DNA of 64,000 nucleotides, taken from Chloroflexota bacterium (lineage in GTDB: Bacteria > Chloroflexota > Limnocylindria > Limnocylindrales > CSP1-4). Below are positions 7,549-17,597 of this stretch, piece by piece. How positions within the stretch are numbered: the first letter of the stretch is position 1; each line of letters starts with the position of its first letter. The notes under the pieces were generated by a model. It saw only the letters and a program-made list of their open reading frames with translations. It made no database searches and was not told the DNA's origin. A program made the position numbers and the translations under genes. The stretch lies in the NCBI GenBank assembly GCA_919901745.1, contig CAKKPP010000001.1:1-64000 (forward strand). The letters run 5' to 3'.

Positions 7549-9438
7549 TCAGCTCTCGGTTGCGATCACCCGCATCACCGCATTGATCAATGCCAGGTGC
7601 GTGAACGCCTGGGGGAAATTGCCGAGATGCAGCCCCGTCTCGGGGTCGATCTCCTCGCCGTACAGGTCGAGCGGGCTGGCTCTCGCCAGGAGGCTCTCGC
7701 ACATCCGGCGGGCGCGGGCCGTCTCGCCGATCTCGACCAATGCCGATACCAGCCAGAACGAGCAGATGACAAACGCTCCTTCGCCGCCGCTCAGGCCGTC
7801 GTCGGTCCTTTCGGGGAGGTAGCGGCGCACGAGGCCGTCGACGGCCAGTTCCTCGGCCACCGCCTGGACGGTGTCACGCACACGGGCATCCGAACCCGGG
7901 AGGAATCCGACGAGTGGAATGAGCAGGGCCGACGCGTCGAGCCCGGACGCCCCGTAGGCCTGCGTGAACACGCCACGCGCGTCGACGCCGTTGGCGCAGG
8001 CGTCTGCATGGATCTCGTCCGCGGCCGCCTGCCAGCGGGTCGCCAGCGCCTCGTCGTCGCGGAGGCGGGCGAGGCGCGCGCCACGGTCGGCGGCCACCCA
8101 GCACATGACCTTGGACGAGGTGAAGTGCTTCGGCTCGCCGCGAACCTCCCAGATGCCGCGGTCGGGTTCGCGCCAGTGCGTGAGCGCCGCCTCGACCTGG
8201 CGGATCAGCATCGGCCAGATCCGATCGTCGAGCTGGTCACGCGTCTTCGCGTGCAGGTACACGGAATCGAGCAGCGCACCCCACACATCGTGCTGGCGCT
8301 GGCGGAACGCGCCGTTCCCGATCCGGACCGGCCGTGAGCCCTCGTAGCCGTGGAGGTGGTCGAGGGTCGACTCCTTGAGGTCACGCTCGCCGCCGATCCC
8401 GTACATGACCTGCAGGTCGTCGTCCACGATCGTGACGTCGGCAAGGAAGCTGAAGAAGTCGGCGGCCTCCCAGTCGAGGCCGAGCGTGTCGAGCGCCCAC
8501 AGGGCATAGGTCGAGTCGCGGATCCACGAGAAGCGATAGTCCCAATTGCGTTCGCCGCCGGGATCCTCGGGCAACGATGTCGTCGGTGCAGCGATGATCG
8601 CGCCCGTCGGTGCGTACGTGAGGCCCTTGAGGGTCAGCGCCGACCGCTCGAGATAGGGCCGCCAGCGATGATCCGGCAGGCGCGCCCGGGCCAGCCAGTG
8701 CTGCCAGTGATGGGCCGTCCACACGAGCCGCTCGTACGCGTCGTCCGGCTCCAGGAGCGGCGCCTCGGGACCCCACGACAGGGCGACGAAGCGTGTTTCA
8801 CCTTCCTTCAGGAGATGGTGGGCAATCGCGTGTGATCCCTCCAGGCCCAGGTTGAGGTCCGAGGTGAGGGTCAACGAAATGTCCATTCCCGCGGCCGCGT
8901 AGATGCCCTGCCGGTAGCCCTCGCCCGCGTACGTCCACGCTCCGCGCGCGCGGCCGTAGTCGAGGGCCGGATCGCATTCGAGCGAGAGCTGGACCTCGCC
9001 GTTGACACACCGAACGATGCGCAGGAGCACGTGTTCGGCGTCATAGTCGGTGGGCGGTCGGCGATGCGTCGGCGATCGCTCCCGATCGTGATGCCACGGA
9101 CCCATGAGCAGGACGTCGCGGACGATGATCCAGCCGGTGGAGGTGCCCCAGCTGGTCTCGACGATCATCGTTCCGGGCAGGTAGCGCCGCGCCGCGGGGA
9201 CGAGGACATCGGCCGGTCCAAACCGGAACCCGCCGGCGTCGCGGTCCAGCATGGCGCCGAAGATGCTCGGCGAGTCCATGCGCGGCACCGACATCCATTC
9301 GACATTGCCGCTGGGAGCGATGAGCGCGGTGACCTCGCCATCGGACAGGAAGGCATAGTCCGAGATCGGGGGGAACGAGGACCCGGCGGACGGGCGCGAT
9401 GCTCCAAGCGTGCCCGCCCCGATGGTCGCCTTGGTCAT
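7549..9438 (-). CDS. Glycoside hydrolase family 15 protein (trehalase/glucoamylase-like)
   Basis: The 629-residue cytoplasmic enzyme has the N-terminal beta-sandwich and the (alpha/alpha)6 barrel of GH15. Family motifs include RNWDYRFSWIRDSTY, IGGERDLKESTLDHL, GIWEVRGEPKHFTSSKVMCW with the presumed general acid Glu, and GGEGAFVICSFWLV with the presumed general base Glu. In mycobacteria close relatives hydrolyse trehalose; other members hydrolyse alpha-glucans. Either substrate is possible, and glgA at 42 kb shows that the cell makes glycogen-like polymer. The ATG is preceded by GGAGGG. It is transcribed divergently from lipB. Length is normal and both catalytic regions are intact. Confidence 0.88.
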   Translation of the reverse strand: MTKATIGAGTLGASRPSAGSSFPPISDYAFLSDGEVTALIAPSGNVEWMSVPRMDSPSIFGAMLDRDAGGFRFGPADVLVPAARRYLPGTMIVETSWGTSTGWIIVRDVLLMGPWHHDRERSPTHRRPPTDYDAEHVLLRIVRCVNGEVQLSLECDPALDYGRARGAWTYAGEGYRQGIYAAAGMDISLTLTSDLNLGLEGSHAIAHHLLKEGETRFVALSWGPEAPLLEPDDAYERLVWTAHHWQHWLARARLPDHRWRPYLERSALTLKGLTYAPTGAIIAAPTTSLPEDPGGERNWDYRFSWIRDSTYALWALDTLGLDWEAADFFSFLADVTIVDDDLQVMYGIGGERDLKESTLDHLHGYEGSRPVRIGNGAFRQRQHDVWGALLDSVYLHAKTRDQLDDRIWPMLIRQVEAALTHWREPDRGIWEVRGEPKHFTSSKVMCWVAADRGARLARLRDDEALATRWQAAADEIHADACANGVDARGVFTQAYGASGLDASALLIPLVGFLPGSDARVRDTVQAVAEELAVDGLVRRYLPERTDDGLSGGEGAFVICSFWLVSALVEIGETARARRMCESLLARASPLDLYGEEIDPETGLHLGNFPQAFTHLALINAVMRVIATES

Positions 9439-9548
9439 GGCTCGCCCTCCGTGCGTTTGCCCAGTCTCGCACGGGCGTCACGCCCGCTGCCCTCGAGCTG
9501 CCTCCTGCTATCGTGCGGAGCGTGGACACGACCGCCGTCGCCGTCGCG

Positions 9549-10232
9549 ATGGACACCCGCCCCCGGACGATCGAGCGTCGCTGGCTGGGTCGGATCGCCT
9601 ATCGCGAGGCCTGGGCGCTGCAGAAGCAGCTTGTCGAGCGGCGCGCGGCGGGCGCGATCCCCGATCAGCTGCTCCTTCTCGAGCACGAGCCGGTCCTGAC
9701 CCTGGGGCGCCAATCGGATCCGTCCCACGTCCTGGCCACGCCTCAGCTGCTTGCCGCGCGCGGCATCGAGGTGATCGCCGTCGAACGCGGTGGCGAAGTG
9801 ACCTACCACGGACCGGGCCAGCTCGTGGCCTACCCGATCCTGCGCCTGGCCGATCGCGGCCTCCTGCTCCGCCCGCTCGTACGCGCGCTCGAGGCTGCCA
9901 TGGTCGGGACGTGCGCCGCGCTCGGCGTCGAGGCTGGGAGGCGCGAGGGTCACCCCGGTTGCTGGAGCGATCCCGACGGGCCGATCCCGCGCAAGATCGG
10001 CGCCCTCGGCATCAGGGTGGAGCGCGGAGTCAGCTACCACGGCATCGCCCTGAACGTGGACCCCGATCTTGGGGACTTCGACCTCATCGATCCGTGCGGC
10101 ATGCCCGGCGTGGCCTCGACATCGATCGCACGGGAAGCCGGACGGCCGGACGAAGCGCCGTCCACGGACGCCGTGGAGCGAGCCGCGACGATCTTCGCCG
10201 AGTTGCTGGAACGGCAACTCGGGGCAGGCTGA
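9549..10232 (+). CDS. lipB: Octanoyltransferase LipB
   Basis: LipB transfers octanoate from octanoyl-ACP to a lipoyl-domain lysine, the first step of de novo lipoate synthesis in the cytoplasm. Family signatures are EHEPVLTLGRQSD, RGGEVTYHGPGQLVAYPI, KIGALGIRVERGVSYHGIALN and the catalytic-Cys element LIDPCGMPG. The last also supplies the downstream residues of the Cys/Lys pair with KIGA. From the ATG chosen here it is 227 residues, the usual length. A GTG at 9522 is a possible earlier start but its GGAG is only 1 nt away. lipA is not nearby. The next gene starts 3 nt after the stop. Confidence 0.9.
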   Translation: MDTRPRTIERRWLGRIAYREAWALQKQLVERRAAGAIPDQLLLLEHEPVLTLGRQSDPSHVLATPQLLAARGIEVIAVERGGEVTYHGPGQLVAYPILRLADRGLLLRPLVRALEAAMVGTCAALGVEAGRREGHPGCWSDPDGPIPRKIGALGIRVERGVSYHGIALNVDPDLGDFDLIDPCGMPGVASTSIAREAGRPDEAPSTDAVERAATIFAELLERQLGAG

Positions 10233-10235
10233 TCG

Positions 10236-11234
10236 ATGGCGGCCGGACTGTTCGAGCTGCGCAAGGATCCCATCACGGGCTGGTGGGTGGCCACGGTCGT
10301 CGACCGCGAGTTCCACCGCGACCGGTTCGCGACGGCCGCTGCCTCAATCGATGACGGCGGTGCGTGCGCGAACTGCGTCGAGCCGGCCGGCGACGGGGTT
10401 CGTCTCCGCGTTCTGAAGGACTTCGCCTTTCACGTCGTCGGGACCGAGGCGGAAGCTCGAGCGCTCGCCACCGGGCTCGGGCAGGTGTCGATCGCCGACG
10501 CGCGCGCCGCCGGCAGCTGGCGAACCATCGTTGCGCCGCCGCGCGAACACCGCCCGCTCCACGCTGTCGGCACGCCGGTCATCGAGGCCATGGTCCGCAT
10601 TGCCCGCGGTGCGCTCGCCGAGGCCCGTGCCGCGGGCCAGACGGACTACCTCCAGGTGGTCCAGAACTGGGGCGATCAGGCCGGCGCCCGGACCAACCAC
10701 CTGTGCCTCGATCTGTACGACGTCCCCCAGGTCCCGCACCGAATCGCCGAGGAGCTGGGAGGGGCCGCGCGCTTCGTGATCAGAGAAGGGGAGTGCCCGT
10801 ACTGCCGGCTCGTGCGCGACGAAGTGTCGCGACCCGAGCGGCTGGTCTGGCAGGACACGGATACGGTTGCCTTCGCCCCCTGGGCGTCGCGCTCGCCATT
10901 CGAGGTGTGGATCGTGCCCCGGCGCCACGAAGCCGACTTCAGCGCCGCCACGGACGCCGACATCCGGGCCACAGCCGAGGCGCTCCGCAACGTGCTCGCC
11001 CGCCTGGCCGTGAGCCTCGATGGGCCACCCTACAACCTGCTCCTGCACACGGCTCCGTTGCGCGAGCAGGTCGATTCCACGTACCACTGGCACTGGGAGG
11101 TCCATCCCCGTCTCCGCGAGATTGCCGGCCTCGAGGTGGGTACCGGACTGCCGGTCAACCCGGTGTCGCCCGAGGATGCCGTCGAGGAGCTCCTCGCCCG
11201 CGTCATGACGCACGTGGAGCACCCGGATCGATGA
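10236..11234 (+). CDS. GalT-like nucleotidyltransferase (HIT superfamily)
   Basis: The 332-residue protein is related to galactose-1-phosphate uridylyltransferase. The C-terminal half has STYHWHWEVHPRLREIAGLE and GTGLPVNPVSPEDA, as in GalT. A cysteine pair, CANC, near residue 45 and CPYC near residue 190 look like metal-binding knuckles. The usual HPH active-site triad of GalT is not seen as such; NLLLHT and YHWHWE are the nearest histidine elements. Substrate is therefore uncertain, and a diadenosine tetraphosphate phosphorylase or related nucleotide enzyme is an alternative. It starts 3 nt after lipB and is probably co-transcribed with it. Confidence 0.75.
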   Translation: MAAGLFELRKDPITGWWVATVVDREFHRDRFATAAASIDDGGACANCVEPAGDGVRLRVLKDFAFHVVGTEAEARALATGLGQVSIADARAAGSWRTIVAPPREHRPLHAVGTPVIEAMVRIARGALAEARAAGQTDYLQVVQNWGDQAGARTNHLCLDLYDVPQVPHRIAEELGGAARFVIREGECPYCRLVRDEVSRPERLVWQDTDTVAFAPWASRSPFEVWIVPRRHEADFSAATDADIRATAEALRNVLARLAVSLDGPPYNLLLHTAPLREQVDSTYHWHWEVHPRLREIAGLEVGTGLPVNPVSPEDAVEELLARVMTHVEHPDR

Positions 11235-11292
11235 GCGATCGCAATTCCACGCAGCCGCGTCACACCGTCGCAGGACCCATCGTCTTGGTCAC

Positions 11293-11946
11293 GTGGCCGG
11301 CACCCCCATGTCTGCGCTCTCCCACGACGCCCGCAACCTCCCATTCGGGAACGGCGCGCTGCTTCGTGGTGGCCGCGCCGTGAGCGCGACCTGGGACCGC
11401 GGCGCCGCAGGGGCGTTCGTGGAGGTGCTGTTCGGCAAGCATCACGGAGAGATCTACGCCTACCTGTACCGCATGGTCCGCGATGGCGAGCTCGCCGCCG
11501 ACCTGACCCAGGACGCGTTCGTGAAGGCGTACAAGGCGTACGACACGCTCGAGAAGCCGGAGAACGCCCGGGCCTGGCTGTACCAGATTGCCCATCGCGT
11601 GGCGCTCGATGAGCTTCGCCGACGCAAGATCGTGCGGTTCATTCCCTGGACCGGTGAGTCGCGTGGGTCGTCGCCGTCGGCCGAGCACCTCGCCATGGAT
11701 CTGCGTCTCTCGGGCGATCTCGAGCGCGCGCTGGCCCGCATTCCGGAGCGTCAGCGGGCCGCCCTCCTCCTCAACGAGCTGCACGATCTGACCGGGCTCG
11801 AACTGGCCGCGGCCCTCGGCGTCAGCCATATCGCCGCGCGAGCCCTTCTCTCGCGCGCTCGCGGGAGCCTCCGCCAGGCACTGACCGAGGAGCGGGCCGC
11901 GGATGCTGCCCTCGAGTCGACGACGATCGAGGCCGGCGAGCGATGA
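11293..11946 (+). CDS. ECF RNA polymerase sigma factor
   Basis: This 217-residue protein has region 2 (EIYAYLYRMVRDGELAADLT followed by QDAFVKAYKAY) and region 4 (PERQRAALLLNELHDLTGLE then a helix-turn-helix). It directs RNA polymerase to stress or envelope promoters. The start is uncertain: ATGs at 11293 and 11308 and a GTG at 11380 are all in frame, and the N-terminal 30 residues look non-conserved. Its stop overlaps the start of the next gene by 4 nt, which encodes a membrane-anchored anti-sigma-like protein. That is the classic sigma/anti-sigma arrangement. The target regulon cannot be read from the window. Confidence 0.85.
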   Translation: MAGTPMSALSHDARNLPFGNGALLRGGRAVSATWDRGAAGAFVEVLFGKHHGEIYAYLYRMVRDGELAADLTQDAFVKAYKAYDTLEKPENARAWLYQIAHRVALDELRRRKIVRFIPWTGESRGSSPSAEHLAMDLRLSGDLERALARIPERQRAALLLNELHDLTGLELAAALGVSHIAARALLSRARGSLRQALTEERAADAALESTTIEAGER

Positions 11947-13922
11947 CCATGTTCCGACGCCGCCGACCGGATGACTGGGCCTCCGAACACGAGCGGGCCC
12001 GCGTCCTCTCGGCGCTCGACCTCGTTGAGCGCCTGCCGTCGTCCGATGCGGCGTGGCTGTCCGACCACCTGCTTGAATGCGCCACGTGCCGGGAGCTGGC
12101 GGCCGCCTACGAGGCCGACCGTTTGCTGCTCCGGTCCCTCCGCGACACGGCTCCGGAACCGCCCCGAGACCTGTGGGCGCGGACGGCGGCTGCCATCGAA
12201 CAGGAGGCCTGGGGTGCGGTCCGCGCGTGGCGACTGCCTCGGATCGGGCACGTGCCGCTCGGGGCAGCCTCGGGATTGCTGGTCGTCGCCGTGGTCGTCG
12301 GCGTCACGCTGTTCGGCAAGACCCCGCCCGAGACGGCCGTGGTTCCCACCGCGCCGCCGGCCACGCCCGGCCCGGATGCCACTCCGGGCTCCACGCCGCT
12401 CGCCATCCCGCCAAACCAGGTTGCCTGGGTACAGAAGAACGACCTGGGAACGTACGACCTGTTCGTGGTGGGGTTCGATGCCGTGTGCAGCGTCGATGCG
12501 GGCGCCGAGTGTGCGCCGATCGATTCCAGCGCCGGCAAGTCGGTCGAGTTGAGTCGGGCGCCCGGCTCGGTGGTTCTGTCCCCGACGGCGCCCCAGATCG
12601 TGGTGGTCGACGTTGCGGCAAGCACCACCGGCGGCTCCGTGTTCATCGTGCCGGTGCCGGCGCCGCAGCCCTCGTTCGATCCGAGTGCGACCCCCAGCCC
12701 CACGCCAATCGCCACGCCAGACCCGACGCCGCCGCCCGACCCGACGCCGACGCCACAACCGACGCCGCCGCCGAGCAACGAACCCAGCGCGTCACCGACC
12801 GGCTCGCCGGACGCCACCCCCGACGTCACGCCGGCACCCACCCCGATCCCGATTGCCGAAGGCGCCGTGGCGATCATCAGCGACGTCATCGTCGTCGGCG
12901 ACCCGGCCTACTCCCCCGACGGCACGTGGTTCGCGTTCTCGGCCCGTCCGGCCGATGGGTCCGCCGGCCCTGACATCTACGTCTGGCAGTCCAGCGACGA
13001 GATGGCGCGACCCGTGACCTTCGACGGCCGCTCGGTGTTCACCGGGTGGATCGACGACCTGGTCCTGGGTAGCCGCGCCGTGCCGATCGGCGTGATCATC
13101 GACGACCTCGATCCGACGTCGAGCCCAGCGACGCGGCCACCGGCCACGGCAGGCCCCCCGTCTCCCGGCACGGACCCGGGATCGACATCGTCGCCCGACC
13201 CGGGCGCCTCGCCGGCAATCCCGGAGGTGTTCGATGGCGTGGCATTCGTGCTCGATCCGGCCACGGGCGCGTCGGTCGACCTGGTTGGCTCCTCGTGGCG
13301 ACCCGTCGTGGACCCAAGCGGACGGTTGGTCGTCTTCTGGGAAGGCGCGCTTCTGGTGGACGGCACGGGCGTCGGCTGGGGGCTCGGCGAAGGGCGTCTC
13401 CTGCTCGATGCCTGGATTGCGCCCGAGCGGCCCCAGCCCCCGATCGATCCCGATGCAAGCCCGTCGCCGGATACCGGGTCGCCGGCGCCCACATCGAGCG
13501 CGCCCACCCCCAGCGCGCCCGCGTCAACCGAACCTTCATCGAGCCTCGATCCGTCCATGTCACCGCCGCCGGTCGTCCTGCGAACCGTTCTTGCCGATGG
13601 TCCGGTCGTCGACTTCGACGCCCGCTGGGATCCCACCGGAACGCGCCTCGCGGTGTGGATCGCCGACCCGGCCGATCCGAAGATCGGCTCGTTGCGGTTG
13701 TTCGTGGTCGACCCTGACACCGGTGTCCTGTCGCCCTCCGAGGACCGTCTTGACGGCGCACCGGCGCTGCGCGGGTTCTCGCTGGAACGCGGCCGGCTGG
13801 CCTGGATCACGCCGCCTGGACAGGACGGCGAGGGCAGCCGCCTCCACGTCGTGGCGTGGTCCCTGGACCGCTTCGGCACGATCGAGTCGCGGCCCGGATC
13901 GGAGCTGATCGTCCTGCAGTGA
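11943..13922 (+). CDS. Anti-sigma factor with zinc-finger-like N-terminus and large exported domain
   Basis: The 659-residue protein begins with a cytoplasmic anti-sigma domain. WLSDHLLECATCREL carries the H-x3-C-x2-C pattern of zinc-binding anti-sigma factors. One membrane helix follows (AASGLLVVAVVVGVTLF, about residues 102-118). The exported part contains Pro/Thr/Ser-rich linkers (repeated PTP and PDPTP units near residues 240-300, with another near 385-420) around beta-propeller-like strands such as DPAYSPDGTWFAFSARP. It overlaps the upstream sigma gene by ATGA, so the pair is translationally coupled. The ectodomain may sense envelope state or sugars, which is inference. The linkers are unusually long for this family. 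Confidence 0.8.
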   Translation: MTMFRRRRPDDWASEHERARVLSALDLVERLPSSDAAWLSDHLLECATCRELAAAYEADRLLLRSLRDTAPEPPRDLWARTAAAIEQEAWGAVRAWRLPRIGHVPLGAASGLLVVAVVVGVTLFGKTPPETAVVPTAPPATPGPDATPGSTPLAIPPNQVAWVQKNDLGTYDLFVVGFDAVCSVDAGAECAPIDSSAGKSVELSRAPGSVVLSPTAPQIVVVDVAASTTGGSVFIVPVPAPQPSFDPSATPSPTPIATPDPTPPPDPTPTPQPTPPPSNEPSASPTGSPDATPDVTPAPTPIPIAEGAVAIISDVIVVGDPAYSPDGTWFAFSARPADGSAGPDIYVWQSSDEMARPVTFDGRSVFTGWIDDLVLGSRAVPIGVIIDDLDPTSSPATRPPATAGPPSPGTDPGSTSSPDPGASPAIPEVFDGVAFVLDPATGASVDLVGSSWRPVVDPSGRLVVFWEGALLVDGTGVGWGLGEGRLLLDAWIAPERPQPPIDPDASPSPDTGSPAPTSSAPTPSAPASTEPSSSLDPSMSPPPVVLRTVLADGPVVDFDARWDPTGTRLAVWIADPADPKIGSLRLFVVDPDTGVLSPSEDRLDGAPALRGFSLERGRLAWITPPGQDGEGSRLHVVAWSLDRFGTIESRPGSELIVLQ

Positions 13923-13976
13923 CCGGACGCGCGAACGCGTCTGGCGGCAATCGCCGCGATGCCCTAGATTCGATCC

Positions 13977-14528
13977 ATGCGACCCAGTCGAACGGTCGCG
14001 AGCGCAGCGCTCACCGCCGCGCTCGCGCTGGGTTCGCTGCCAGGTCTTGCGGGGTCGAGAACACCCGACCCCGATCAGGCTGTTGACCGGGCGGCGTTCC
14101 AGGGCATGGTCATCCCGGCGGCATCGGATCGAACCGAATTGGTGATCGATCCGCTCGACGCTGGCCATCGCTCTTCCAGTTTCCTGAACGCCGACGCGTC
14201 GTTCATCGAGCCTGGACAGGTCTGGGTTCTCCCGCCGCGCGCCGAAGCCGCGCAACCCGCCGGTCGATCGGGCTGGGAGTGGAAGGCGCCGCGCTACACG
14301 CTGTCGGGTTATGCCACGTTCTACGACAACGGAACGACGGCGATGCGCCTGCCGCGCGGCACGCGCGTCGTGATCTGCGGCGACAGCGGTTGCATCGAAC
14401 GGGTGGTCAACGACTACGGCCCGCAGAAGGAGATCCGGATCGTCGACCTGTACCGGCCGGACTTCTTCCAGATCTGCGGCTGCCCATGGTTTGCGGGCAC
14501 GACCTGGGTGACCGTTCGGGTCTACTGA
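13977..14528 (+). CDS. Secreted RlpA-like double-psi beta-barrel protein
   Basis: The 183-residue protein has an N-terminal signal peptide (RTVASAALTAALALGSLPGLAG). The C-terminal part, from YTLSGYATFYDNGTTAMRLP through GTRVVICGD and RIVDLYRPDFFQICGC, resembles the double-psi beta-barrel of RlpA and 3D-domain proteins, which bind or cleave peptidoglycan. The canonical GxASxYG motif is only partly kept (GYATFYDNG). The two or three cysteine pairs (CGDSGC, CGC) may form disulphides outside the cell. It follows the sigma/anti-sigma pair by 54 bp and could be one of its targets. Confidence 0.7.
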   Translation: MRPSRTVASAALTAALALGSLPGLAGSRTPDPDQAVDRAAFQGMVIPAASDRTELVIDPLDAGHRSSSFLNADASFIEPGQVWVLPPRAEAAQPAGRSGWEWKAPRYTLSGYATFYDNGTTAMRLPRGTRVVICGDSGCIERVVNDYGPQKEIRIVDLYRPDFFQICGCPWFAGTTWVTVRVY

Positions 14529-14866
14529 CCGGAAGCGTCGTGGAGGATTCGGCGGGGCGCGGAAACGCTGAGTGGGCGCAAGGCGAGTGGCGCAAGGCGA
14601 GTGGCACAAGGCAAACCGATGAGACAGCGCCCATGGCGTCGGCGGCGGTCGGTGTCCTGGAGGCCCGAGTCGAGCCCGCCCGCTCGGCCGCCTGCACCCG
14701 CCGCCTGTGCCCGCCGTCGCCTGCCTCCGCCGCCCGCCGCGGTCGCACGCCTGCGGCCCGCGCGCCCGCGCGCCCGCGCGCCGCGGTCGCCCGTCGTTTC
14801 TTCTCATACTGCCGCCCCCGGAACGTTATCCACGAATCGGGGCTGCCAGACGACACCCCGAGCCTC
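14529..14866. other. Intergenic region between convergent genes, repeat-rich
   Basis: No gene is evident in this 338-bp gap. It holds a 14-bp tandem repeat at 14575-14612, a CGCGCCCGCGCGCC-rich stretch near 14760-14785, and one arm of a 13-bp inverted repeat at 14820-14832. Confidence 0.6.
14575..14612. repeat. 14-bp tandem repeat
   Basis: GGCGCAAGGCGAGT occurs at 14575-14588 and 14589-14602, followed by a partial variant GGCACAAGGC at 14603-14612. Confidence 0.8.
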
Positions 14867-14961
14867 TCAGCGGGCTCGTCGCGTCCAGTCCGCCGCACGA
14901 ATCGGCCCATTGGACCGATGCCGGACCCGCTTTCGGGTCGCGAGTCCTTGGATAACGTTCC
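14820..14961. repeat. 13-bp perfect inverted repeat spanning a gene end
   Basis: GGAACGTTATCCA at 14820-14832 reappears as its exact reverse complement TGGATAACGTTCC at 14949-14961. The left arm is intergenic. The right arm is inside the 3' end of the XRE/nuclease-like gene. It could be an operator, a long-range mRNA hairpin or a trace of an inversion. Confidence 0.75.
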
Positions 14962-15652
14962 CCGGATGATCGTCTGCAAGAAACAGCAGTCCGTGGCCCT
15001 CGACTGACGGGTTCCGTAGCCAGCGACTCATCGATGCACCTCGCAATGGCAGCGCAGACCGCAGGAGCGCGTCGTACCGAGCCACACGCCGACGGTTGGT
15101 CGCCGAACCCGCGACGAACAGCAGCGAGCCGACACGGACCGGATCCAGTCCGCGGTCGCGCGCGATGCCGATGGCCAGTCGCCGCTTTCGGTCCATGGTG
15201 CCCACGAGTTCGTTCGCATCCACGATCTCCGTCTTGAGCTCGACGACGAGGACCGAGCACCGCCCTGGATGCCAGCCGAGCAGGTCAACGACGCCGCGTT
15301 CGCCGAACACCGCGAACGAGACCTCCGGCCAGCACTGCCAGCCGTGCTGGCGAAGGAGCGGGCCGGCAACGCCATGCATCCGCGCGTGGCGATCCGAGAT
15401 CAGGCGATCCAGGTCGCCTCCGCGCCACCGGGGCGTGAGGTCCAGCCGAAGATCGAGCGCTGCGGCGATTCCCCGGACCATCTCGACGGCCATCTCGGAG
15501 ATGTGACCACGTTCGGCACGCGAGATGCTCGCGGTCGAGACGCCGGCAGCCACCGCGAGGTCGATCTGCCGCCAACCCCGTCGAAGGCGGAGGGCCCGGA
15601 TGACTGCACCGACACGCTGGTCGTCCACGGCTGCGAGTGTGGTGCTCGGCAC
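14867..15652 (-). CDS. XRE-family HTH protein with PD-(D/E)xK-like C-terminal domain
   Basis: The 261-residue protein starts with a lambda-repressor-type helix-turn-helix (residues 14-68, GWRQIDLAVAAGVSTASISR). The middle carries a nuclease-like core: VVDLLG with an Asp, then 14 residues on, VELKTE with the E-x-K of PD-(D/E)xK enzymes. A helix follows (ANELVGTMDRKRRLA). Similar proteins are frequent in Actinobacteria and Chloroflexi and usually carry no assigned function. They may be regulators that kept a dead nuclease fold, or real nucleases. The start is GTG, and the gene is divergent from the pyrR leader, sharing a 123-bp promoter region with it. Confidence 0.75.
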   Translation of the reverse strand: MPSTTLAAVDDQRVGAVIRALRLRRGWRQIDLAVAAGVSTASISRAERGHISEMAVEMVRGIAAALDLRLDLTPRWRGGDLDRLISDRHARMHGVAGPLLRQHGWQCWPEVSFAVFGERGVVDLLGWHPGRCSVLVVELKTEIVDANELVGTMDRKRRLAIGIARDRGLDPVRVGSLLFVAGSATNRRRVARYDALLRSALPLRGASMSRWLRNPSVEGHGLLFLADDHPGNVIQGLATRKRVRHRSNGPIRAADWTRRAR

Positions 15653-15720
15653 TCACCCCGAGCGCATCTGACGCCCGCCCGATGGCGGCGGTCGCGGTAT
15701 CCTTGCGTCCGACCTTCGAG

Positions 15721-17593
<1,873 letters not shown>

Positions 17594-17597
<4 letters not shown>

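Noticed and set aside
14826-14834. DnaA-box-like TTATCCACG
   Set aside because: A single near-match occurs without a cluster, AT-rich region, dnaA or dnaN, so there is no evidence for an origin.
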